Source: Sphingomonas sp. So64.6b
GTDB lineage: Bacteria; Pseudomonadota; Alphaproteobacteria; Sphingomonadales; Sphingomonadaceae
Assembly: GCF_014171475.1 (NCBI RefSeq)
Contig: NZ_CP048817.1
Coordinates: forward strand, 682,001 to 746,000
Direction: 5' to 3'
DNA length: 64,000 bases
Shown here: positions 19,330-25,366 of the stretch, piece after piece
How positions within the stretch are numbered: the first letter of the stretch is position 1
How the letters are laid out: every line of letters begins with the position of its first letter
Translations under genes and position numbers: made by a program
The notes under the pieces: model-generated
The model's database searches: none
Told to the model about the DNA's origin: nothing
Seen by the model: only the letters and a program-made list of their open reading frames with translations

Positions 19330-19560
19330 ATGGGTAGTTTCAGCCTGGTTCACTGGCTGGTGTTCGGGATCGTCGCGATTCTGCTCCTCGGCGGTGGTCG
19401 CTTCTCGAACATGATGGGTGATGTCGCCAAGGGCATCAAGCAGTTCAAAAAGGGCATGGCCGAGGAAGACGACAAGGTCGAGCCGACGCGTATCGAGGCA
19501 AAAAAGGCCGCCGATCCTGCTTTTGACCGCGATGGCGAAAAGCTCCGCGAGGAACGTTGA
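19330..19560 (+). CDS. tatA: Sec-independent translocase protein TatA
   Basis: Small pore-forming subunit (76 residues) of the twin-arginine translocase. It has one membrane span (HWLVFGIVAILLLGGGRF), an amphipathic helix (GDVAKGIKQFKKGMAEED) and a charged tail. AAGGAGA sits before the ATG. First gene of tatABC. This window encodes several Tat substrates (DUF1501 protein, M19 homologue, class V PLP enzyme). Confidence 0.95.
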   Translation: MGSFSLVHWLVFGIVAILLLGGGRFSNMMGDVAKGIKQFKKGMAEEDDKVEPTRIEAKKAADPAFDRDGEKLREER

Positions 19561-19612
19561 TTCCGTTGCCGTTGAATCATTGACCGCGCGTTTGCGCTGA
19601 CAGGCCGTTTGA

Positions 19613-20056
19613 ATGTTCGACGTCGCGCCTACCGAACTCCTCCTCGTCGCGGTTGTCGCGCTGCTCGTCATCGGCCCTAAGGATTTGCCGAAGGCGATGC
19701 GTTTTGTCGGCTATTGGGTCGGCCGTGCGCGCGGCGTGGCGCGGCAATTCCGCTCGGGTTTCGATTCGATGGTGCGCGAGGCCGAGTTGCAAGACATGGA
19801 GAAACGCTGGGCGGCCGAGAATGAGCGGATCATGCGTGAGCATCCGCCAACGCCCGCTCAGCATATGTTGCCGATGGCCATGTCGGATGCCACTTTGGCT
19901 GATACCGCCACATCCGATGCACAGGGCATCGGGGACGGAGACTCGGCGCCGGTGATGGTCGAAATGCCGATCGTCGCACCCGCCCCGAACCCTGACGACG
20001 CGCTTGTATCGGCGCCCAAAAAACCCCGCGCGCCGCGCAAGAAGGCGGAATCGTGA
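19613..20056 (+). CDS. tatB: Sec-independent translocase protein TatB
   Basis: Tat receptor subunit of 147 residues. It has an N-terminal membrane helix (MFDVAPTELLLVAVVALLVI), the TatB motif GPKDLPKAMRF, an amphipathic helix and a long disordered tail with basic end PKKPRAPRKKAES. It overlaps tatC by 4 bases (GTGA). Confidence 0.95.
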   Translation: MFDVAPTELLLVAVVALLVIGPKDLPKAMRFVGYWVGRARGVARQFRSGFDSMVREAELQDMEKRWAAENERIMREHPPTPAQHMLPMAMSDATLADTATSDAQGIGDGDSAPVMVEMPIVAPAPNPDDALVSAPKKPRAPRKKAES

Positions 20057-20835
20057 GCGACACGAGCGAGATCGACTCGACTCGCGCGCCGCTGCTCGAC
20101 CATCTGATCGAGCTGCGCCGTCGGTTACTTTATTGCGCAGCAGCACTTGTCGTCACTTTTATCGCAGCCTTTTATTTCTCTAGGCCGATCTTCGCGTTTC
20201 TGGTCCACCCGCTGGTCGCCGCCGGTCAAAGCAAGATAATCTATACACAGATTTTCGAGGCCTTCTTCGTCCAGGTGAAGGTCGCCTTCTTTGCTGCGAT
20301 GATGGCGTCCTTCCCGGTGATCGCGAACCAGCTGTGGCAGTTTGTCGCGCCGGGTCTGTACCGGCAGGAAAAGCGTGCCTTGTTGCCCTTCCTGTTGGCC
20401 ACGCCCGTGCTGTTCATCATGGGCGCGGCGATGGCCTATTATATCGCGGTGCCGATGGCGCTGCATTTCCTGCTGTCATACCAGGGTGACCTCGGCGGCA
20501 TCCAACAGGAGGCTTTGCCCTCGGTCGGCAACTATCTCGATTTCGTGATGCAGTTCCTGTTCGCCTTTGGCCTGTCGTTTCTGCTGCCGGTGTTGTTGAT
20601 GCTGCTCGAACGAGCCGGCATCGTGACGCGCAAGCAGTTGGTCAGTGCGCGACGTTACGCGATCGTCGCCGCTTTCGCGATTGCCGCCGTTCTGACCCCG
20701 CCTGATATCGGGTCCCAGCTGTTGCTCGCGATTCCGTTGGTGATGCTCTACGAAATCGCCTTGATTGGTATCTGGTTCACCGAGCGCAAGCGCGCCAAAG
20801 TTGCCGCCGACACCGAGGTGACCGAAACCCCTTAG
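20053..20835 (+). CDS. tatC: Sec-independent translocase protein TatC
   Basis: Polytopic Tat receptor core of 260 residues with six membrane spans. The N-terminal cytoplasmic motif LLDHLIELRRRLLYC includes the conserved Glu that reads the twin-arginine signal, and FVAPGLYRQEKRALLPF is the first cytoplasmic loop signature. GTG start overlapping tatB. A strong hairpin terminator follows at 20843-20874. Confidence 0.96.
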   Translation: MSDTSEIDSTRAPLLDHLIELRRRLLYCAAALVVTFIAAFYFSRPIFAFLVHPLVAAGQSKIIYTQIFEAFFVQVKVAFFAAMMASFPVIANQLWQFVAPGLYRQEKRALLPFLLATPVLFIMGAAMAYYIAVPMALHFLLSYQGDLGGIQQEALPSVGNYLDFVMQFLFAFGLSFLLPVLLMLLERAGIVTRKQLVSARRYAIVAAFAIAAVLTPPDIGSQLLLAIPLVMLYEIALIGIWFTERKRAKVAADTEVTETP

Positions 20836-20842
20836 TCGAGAA

Positions 20843-20874
20843 AAAACCCTCTCCCGTTACCAAGAGAGGGTTTT
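20843..20874. terminator. Bidirectional intrinsic terminator between tatC and the entericidin gene
   Basis: AAAACCCTCTC (20843-20853) pairs perfectly with GAGAGGGTTTT (20864-20874) around a 10-base loop. It lies between convergent tatC and the minus-strand entericidin-like gene and can serve both. Confidence 0.85.
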
Positions 20875-20911
20875 GCCCGACGCCATCGCTGGCGAACGAT
20901 TTAGCGAGTTG

Positions 20912-21046
20912 TTATTTGGCGTCGTCGGCTGTCTTGGCAACCGTGTCCCCGGCCGACTTGACGTCTTTGCCTACGCCTTCAACGGTATTGCATGCGCTGA
21001 CCATCAGCGCCGCTGCAACGAAGGCCATTCCAATAAGTTTGCGCAT
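20912..21046 (-). CDS. Entericidin-like small lipoprotein
   Basis: Protein of 44 residues starting MRKLIGMAFVAAALMVSAC, a type II signal with the lipobox Cys at residue 19. The mature segment NTVEGVGKDVKSAGDTVAKT is the amphipathic pattern of the entericidin A/B family. AGGAG lies 8 bases before the ATG. Entericidins are stress-linked envelope lipoproteins. A sigma-EcfG-like element (21083-21108) sits about 60 bases upstream, at a fitting distance, so it probably belongs to the general stress regulon encoded beside it. Confidence 0.85.
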   Translation of the reverse strand: MRKLIGMAFVAAALMVSACNTVEGVGKDVKSAGDTVAKTADDAK

Positions 21047-21082
21047 CGTGATCTCCTGAACCAAAACTTCTTGCCGCAGATC

Positions 21083-21108
21083 AATGATCGGCAGCGGAAT
21101 TTCGTTCC
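21083..21108 (-). promoter_or_regulatory. Candidate sigma-EcfG promoter of the entericidin gene
   Basis: The minus strand reads GGAAC (21108-21104), 17 bases, CATT (21086-21083), one mismatch from the GGAAC-N16/17-CGTT consensus. The predicted leader to the ATG at 21046 is about 30 bases. Confidence 0.5.
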
Positions 21109-21149
21109 GCGGTCGATATCGATTTACGCACTGAACGCTGGAAATGATT

Positions 21150-21240
21150 TGGGCCCGGATGCGCCACCGGGGGGGAGGTTGACGCGTCCGGGCCCATGTC
21201 TTGGATAGCGAGAGCGGGGGGGCATAAAGTCACTATCCGA
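21150..21240 (-). ncRNA. Candidate general-stress small RNA (GsrN-like), two C-rich stem-loops
   Basis: A perfect sigma-EcfG promoter (21248-21272) fires on the minus strand into a stretch with no credible ORF but two hairpins. The first, at the expected 5' end, pairs GGATAG (21238-21233) with CTATCC (21208-21203) and exposes a run of seven C in its loop. The second is a 13-base-pair stem of GGGCCCGGACGCG (21195-21183) with CGCATCCGGGCCC (21163-21151), with CCTCCCCCCC in the loop. GsrN of Caulobacter is a sigma-T-dependent sRNA with a 5' C-rich loop that pairs with target mRNAs. Homologues are reported near general stress loci, as here. No U-run follows the second stem, so the 3' end is uncertain, and a long leader of the entericidin mRNA is the alternative. 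Confidence 0.6.
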
Positions 21241-21247
21241 ATAGCCA

Positions 21248-21272
21248 AACGTGCTTCCGCAAATCGAGTTCC
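21248..21272 (-). promoter_or_regulatory. Sigma-EcfG promoter, perfect consensus
   Basis: The minus strand reads GGAAC (21272-21268), 16 bases, CGTT (21251-21248). This matches the alphaproteobacterial general stress consensus exactly. It points away from phyP, toward the candidate small RNA and the entericidin gene, with a start predicted near 21240. Confidence 0.75.
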
Positions 21273-21304
21273 AACGATTTTAAAAAAATTTCGAATCTTT
21301 TGGA

Positions 21305-22900
21305 TCAGTCACGTCCCGTAACCGCGATGGCGATTTCGTAGGCGCCGATCAGCGGATCATGGTGGAGCTTGGAACGAAGCTGGCGCGACAACCCTTCAAT
21401 CACACGTCCATAGCGTTCGGTCACGATCTCACGTAGCACATCGCCTTCGATCAGCGCGGTCGAGCTGAGGCGCAGGATTGCCCGCTCCGGCACTTCAGCG
21501 GCCTTGACCGAAATCCTGATCTGCGCCGCCGGATTGCAACTCATCGCCAGCTCGACGATTTCGGTGATGAGAAAGGCGACGGCGATCGCGACATCCTGAT
21601 TGACCAGATAGGGCTCGACATCGATCGCGATGCCGATCTGTGACGATCCTTCGGGGGCGGTCGCACGAATGTTCGAGGCGAGTTCGCCGACCACCGAGCG
21701 CAGCGAGAGCCCGCGATGTTCTTCCATCTCGGCGAAATGATGGCGATGGACGACCGCGAGCGCATCGACGCGGCGCTGGATTCCGGCATAGGCGTCAGTT
21801 GCCTCACGCGATTTGGCGCCGCGCGCATGGAAATTGATCAGGCTAGCAATGACCTGAAGATTGTTCTTCACCCGGTGATGGACTTCGCGAGTCAGGCGGG
21901 TCTGCCGCACCAGCCCTTCAGCCAGACCGGCTTCATGTTCGGCAACGGTGCGGCTGATCGTGCGGAAAGTATCGCCGAGTTCGCGAATCTCCTGAGCGGG
22001 CAAGGCACGTACTTGCGCCGGGTCGATCAGCTCACCCGGAACATAGGCGGCGACACTCGTGCGCAATTGCCGCAACGGGCGGATCAACAGCCGGTCGACG
22101 ATGAACCAGCTGATGCTGGCGGCCGCCGCCCACATCAGGATCGGCAGCAGCAACGCGATCAGCAGTGGTGAAGTGATCGGCAGGCTGCGCACGCTCATCT
22201 GCAGACTCAACTCGCCGATGCCGAGCGGCTGAATTTGCGTCTCGCGCCGCTCGAGCGGCCCCCTGGCAGGCAGGGAAACGAGCCGCAGCGATTCGTCTTC
22301 GCGGATCAGCGTCGTAGAAAAAGGGGGGGTGAAACCGCTTGGCTGGCCGATCTCGGCCAGGAACTCGGCGGGGAAATAGACGCTCGCCTTCGCCGCCGCG
22401 CCATTGGCGCCCTTGATTGCCAGCATTAGCCCTTTGTCGGGTACTAAGCGCGCGGCGATCGGCGCTTCGCTGGGGACGGTGGGTGGCGCCATGTCGGCTG
22501 ACAATGCGCTGCCACACAGTACGCGGCCGGCCCGGTCGGTGATCACGAAACGTGTTCCGGCAGCCGCCTGTTGCGCAAAGACGCCCTGAACGCGCGCGCA
22601 GTTCGGCGCATCGCCCGGATCGCTGTCGAGTGCGTTGAGTGCAACGCGCAGCGCCGTCATATCGCCGACCAGTTCGATCGCTACCTTGCGCGCACTTTCG
22701 GATATCGCGACGCGTAATCGCGCGCGCGCATCGGCGTCGGCGTTTTGCGTGGTCTTCAACGTCGCGAAAAAGGCGATGATCGCCAGCGGGAGCAGGGCCG
22801 TACTCAGGATCAGGAAGATTTTGGCGCCGGTCGGGATTTGCGACAGAAACAGCGAAGATCGTCTGGCCAAAGCTGCGCGTTCGGATGTCGATTCGATCAC
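21305..22900 (-). CDS. phyP: PhyP-like sensor kinase homologue, likely acting on PhyR
   Basis: Inner-membrane protein of 531 residues. It has two membrane spans (about 28-46 and 245-268) around a periplasmic sensor region, a HAMP-like segment and an HWE/HisKA_2-type dimerisation domain with EVHHRVKNNLQVIASLINFH. The ATPase part is degenerate: the N-box position reads FLITEIVELAMSC with no Asn, and no GxG box is evident near the end. In Sphingomonas Fr1 the homologue PhyP sits in the same place and acts as a negative regulator of PhyR. Loss of ATP-binding residues fits a phosphatase-only role. GTG start 7 bases after nepR, so the two form an operon. Confidence 0.82.
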   Translation of the reverse strand: MIESTSERAALARRSSLFLSQIPTGAKIFLILSTALLPLAIIAFFATLKTTQNADADARARLRVAISESARKVAIELVGDMTALRVALNALDSDPGDAPNCARVQGVFAQQAAAGTRFVITDRAGRVLCGSALSADMAPPTVPSEAPIAARLVPDKGLMLAIKGANGAAAKASVYFPAEFLAEIGQPSGFTPPFSTTLIREDESLRLVSLPARGPLERRETQIQPLGIGELSLQMSVRSLPITSPLLIALLLPILMWAAAASISWFIVDRLLIRPLRQLRTSVAAYVPGELIDPAQVRALPAQEIRELGDTFRTISRTVAEHEAGLAEGLVRQTRLTREVHHRVKNNLQVIASLINFHARGAKSREATDAYAGIQRRVDALAVVHRHHFAEMEEHRGLSLRSVVGELASNIRATAPEGSSQIGIAIDVEPYLVNQDVAIAVAFLITEIVELAMSCNPAAQIRISVKAAEVPERAILRLSSTALIEGDVLREIVTERYGRVIEGLSRQLRSKLHHDPLIGAYEIAIAVTGRD

Positions 22901-22907
22901 GCCGCCG

Positions 22908-23072
22908 TCAGTCGAGTTTACCCAGAAGGTCGAGCATTTCGGCTGGAATGTCCTCTTCTACCGTCTTTTGATAGACAGTACGCAATGCGGCTCCCATGTC
23001 ACGATCCTTGCTTTGGACCTTCGCCGCGCCGGAAGCTTGCGGCTTTTTCGAAGACTCTTCGCCCGAACTCAA
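22908..23072 (-). CDS. nepR: Anti-sigma factor NepR
   Basis: Small protein (54 residues from a TTG start) whose second half is the NepR signature: MGAALRTVYQKTVEEDIPAE followed by MLDLLGKLD. NepR holds EcfG inactive until phosphorylated PhyR captures NepR. TTG at 23072 was chosen because it follows AGGGGGGAC and no ATG upstream keeps the frame without overrunning unlikely sequence; the ATG at the MGAALR position would remove part of the first helix. It is divergent from phyR and leads the nepR-phyP operon. A sigma-EcfG-like element lies about 100 bases upstream, consistent with autoregulation. Confidence 0.85.
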   Translation of the reverse strand: MSSGEESSKKPQASGAAKVQSKDRDMGAALRTVYQKTVEEDIPAEMLDLLGKLD

Positions 23073-23174
23073 TGTCGTCCCCCCTGAGCATCCGGCGAAA
23101 ACCGGGCATACCGGAAAAATCGACCGGAAGAGCCCGGCCATTCGTCGCGCATACAGCCCGCGACGATAGCATGA

Positions 23175-23199
23175 AACAAAAGATCGTCTCGATGGTTCC
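23175..23199 (-). promoter_or_regulatory. Candidate sigma-EcfG promoter of nepR-phyP
   Basis: The minus strand reads GGAAC (23199-23195), 16 bases, TGTT (23178-23175), one mismatch in the -10. The leader to the nepR TTG would be about 95 bases. Confidence 0.5.
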
Positions 23200-23311
23200 A
23201 CGTCCGATGCGAAAAAGCCCGGCATTTGCGCGCGGGCATTTAAACGCGTTGCATTGGCGTAATGTCCCTTCCAAAAGGACGACGCTTTCACGTCAGGAGA
23301 CTTCGACAGCC

Positions 23312-24109
23312 ATGTCGCTTGGACAGCAGCTTGCCCCACACCTTCCCTTCCTGCGCCGTTACGGTCGCGCCCTGACCGGTAGCCAGTCGCATGGTGATCG
23401 CTATGTCCGTGCCACTCTGGAGGCGATCGTCGCGGCGCCGACCGAATTTCCACGCGATGTCGATCCCCGCCTTGGTCTTTACCGGACGTTCCAGGCGATC
23501 TGGAATTCGACCAATTTTGACGAGACGCCGGAGAATTCGGGCAGCGACGATTATGAATCGATCGCGCGCGCACGGCTGGCGCGGATGACCCCTTTGTCGC
23601 GCCAGGCGCTGCTGCTCACCGCGATGGAGGGATTCACGCCCGAGGACGCGGCCTATCTCATCGATGTGGAGACGAGCGAAGTCGATACGCTGGTCGCCGA
23701 GGCACTGTCCGAAATCGAGAAGCAGACCCGCGCTCGCGTCCTGATCATTGAGGATGAGCCGATCATCGCGATGGATATCGAAGCGATCGTGCGCGATCTG
23801 GGGCATGACGTGACCGGCGTCGCCGTCACCCGCGACGAGGCCGTCGCGCTGGCGATGGAGGACCGTCCCGGCCTAGTGCTGGCCGACATCCAGCTCGCCG
23901 ACGACAGTTCGGGAATCGATGCGGTCAAGGATATCCTGGCCGAATTCCAGGTGCCTGTGATCTTCATTACCGCGTTCCCGGAGCGGCTGCTGACCGGCGA
24001 ACGGCCGGAGCCCACCTTCCTGATCACCAAGCCGTTCCAGCGCTCGACCGTCAAGGCGGCGATCAGCCAAGCTCTGTTCTTCGATCAGGCGACCGTGCCG
24101 GCCGCCTGA
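23312..24109 (+). CDS. phyR: General stress response regulator PhyR
   Basis: Anti-anti-sigma regulator of 265 residues. The N-terminal sigma-factor mimic (about 1-135) includes RYVRATLEAIVAAPTEFP and region-4-like LSRQALLLTAMEGFTPEDAA. The C-terminal receiver (142-258) has acidic EDE (147-149), phospho-acceptor Asp192 (LADIQLADDSSG), Thr220 and Lys240 (FLITKPFQ). When phosphorylated it binds NepR and frees EcfG. The ATG at 23312 is preceded by AGGAGA. It is divergent from nepR. A longer frame to 22745 is an artefact crossing nepR. Confidence 0.96.
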   Translation: MSLGQQLAPHLPFLRRYGRALTGSQSHGDRYVRATLEAIVAAPTEFPRDVDPRLGLYRTFQAIWNSTNFDETPENSGSDDYESIARARLARMTPLSRQALLLTAMEGFTPEDAAYLIDVETSEVDTLVAEALSEIEKQTRARVLIIEDEPIIAMDIEAIVRDLGHDVTGVAVTRDEAVALAMEDRPGLVLADIQLADDSSGIDAVKDILAEFQVPVIFITAFPERLLTGERPEPTFLITKPFQRSTVKAAISQALFFDQATVPAA

Positions 24110-24212
24110 TCGGGTGGCCGAGTACCGGGTTCGTATCGTGTGTTTTTTCGAAAAATCGATCGGCACGCAATAACGATACGGACCCAAAACGGTTTTCGCG
24201 GGTTGACCCTGC

Positions 24213-24350
24213 ATGACCGACCAAGAAGAAACCCATATCGACGGCCAGGATGCCCGTGCGGGCGCGACGCCGAAGATGACGCGCTATATCCTCGGCATCT
24301 CCTTGCCGCTGGTGATTGTGATCTTCGCGATCATCGTGCTTTGGCGCTGA
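24213..24350 (+). CDS. 45-residue single-span membrane protein between phyR and ecfG
   Basis: Short ORF with a polar, acidic N-terminus (MTDQEETHIDGQDARAG) and a C-terminal membrane helix (YILGISLPLVIVIFAIIVLW) ending in Arg, a tail-anchor-like layout. It is co-oriented with phyR and ecfG. No function is known to me. Position inside the stress locus suggests a role in or induction by that system, but this is inference. No strong ribosome-binding site is visible. Confidence 0.6.
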   Translation: MTDQEETHIDGQDARAGATPKMTRYILGISLPLVIVIFAIIVLWR

Positions 24351-24451
24351 CGCCAAGCAATTGAAATCATGGCGAGTGCTGGCATTCGTGCGGCGCTCTG
24401 CCTATGTTTGTCGCTAGCGACACCAAACCACGCCATACGAAACGGATGTGC

Positions 24452-25093
24452 ATGACTGATGCCGATGCGAGCGACGATGAGATCGGCCACGAGCCGGTCG
24501 AGCACGTCCCGCTTTCCGATCCAGAGTTCAAGAAGGAACTGGCTCAGGTCATTCCGCATTTGCGCGCCTTTGGCCGCTCGCTATCGGGCAATCGCGACCT
24601 GGCCGACGATCTGGTACAGGAAACGCTGATGAAGGCCTGGGCGGCGCGGCAACGCTTCCAGGCCGGCACCAATATGCGCGCCTGGACCTTCATCATCCTG
24701 CGCAATCTGTATCTCAGCCAGATGCGCCGTGCGCGCTTCAAGGGCGAATGGGATGACCTTGTCGCCGACCGTATCCTTGCCGCGCCGGCAAGTCAGGACA
24801 AGCACGTCGAACTGGGTGATATGCAGCGTGCATTGCTCCACTTGCCGCAGCCGCAGCGTGAGGCGCTGATTCTCGTTGGCGCGGGCGGCTTTGCTTATGA
24901 AGAAGCGGCCGAGATTTGCGGCGTCGCCGTGGGCACGATCAAGAGCCGCGTCGCGCGCGGTCGCGTGGCGCTCGAGGCGATCCTGAGCGACGGATCATTG
25001 CCGTCGCGCCGCACGCACACCAATGAGCCGGGCATGACGGCGCTCGACACGATCATGGGAGATGTCGAGGAACTCAGTCGCGATCGCGGCTGA
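24452..25093 (+). CDS. ecfG: RNA polymerase ECF sigma factor EcfG (general stress sigma)
   Basis: ECF15-type sigma factor, 213 residues from ATG 24452. Region 2 reads RDLADDLVQETLMKAWAARQ and AGTNMRAWTFIILRNLYLS. Region 4 reads LPQPQREALILVGAGGFAYE and CGVAVGTIKSRVARGR. It directs transcription from GGAAC-N16/17-CGTT promoters and is held by NepR. ATGs at 24404 and 24446 are in frame; 24452 was taken because ACGGA lies at a good distance, but the call is soft. It faces a second NepR-like gene tail to tail with 9 bases between stops. Confidence 0.93.
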   Translation: MTDADASDDEIGHEPVEHVPLSDPEFKKELAQVIPHLRAFGRSLSGNRDLADDLVQETLMKAWAARQRFQAGTNMRAWTFIILRNLYLSQMRRARFKGEWDDLVADRILAAPASQDKHVELGDMQRALLHLPQPQREALILVGAGGFAYEEAAEICGVAVGTIKSRVARGRVALEAILSDGSLPSRRTHTNEPGMTALDTIMGDVEELSRDRG

Positions 25094-25102
25094 GACGGTC
25101 GA

Positions 25103-25291
25103 TTAGTTCCGAGCTGGAATTGCCTCGACCTGATCGAGGCATTTGAGCAGCGCGAGCATATCATCAGGCGTGCCGCACTGGTCGAAAACCGACCGCAAGG
25201 CGCCGCCAATCATGTCGCCGGCCCGAGGCGGACTGACCGTGAAAGTACCTGCGGTATTTGTTCCGGGCATCAAGGATAGGGGTTTCGACAT
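25103..25291 (-). CDS. Second NepR-like anti-sigma protein, divergent
   Basis: Protein of 62 residues, the usual NepR length. Its C-terminal half reads MIGGALRSVFDQCGTPDDML then ALLKCLDQ, aligning with the NepR signature (LRTVY...MLDLLGKLD). The linker between the two helices is about three residues shorter than in the first NepR, and two Cys are present. It starts at ATG 25291 after GAGGGG. It is convergent with ecfG and divergent from glnE. It may bind EcfG or PhyR with altered affinity, or act on another ECF15 sigma. Family membership rests on a short motif. Confidence 0.72.
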   Translation of the reverse strand: MSKPLSLMPGTNTAGTFTVSPPRAGDMIGGALRSVFDQCGTPDDMLALLKCLDQVEAIPARN

Positions 25292-25366
25292 GTCCCCTCA
25301 ACGCCCGGCGTTACGAATTGTTGCTTGCCAAGTATTTGTCCTTAGGTCGATGTCGGTCCCGAGCAG

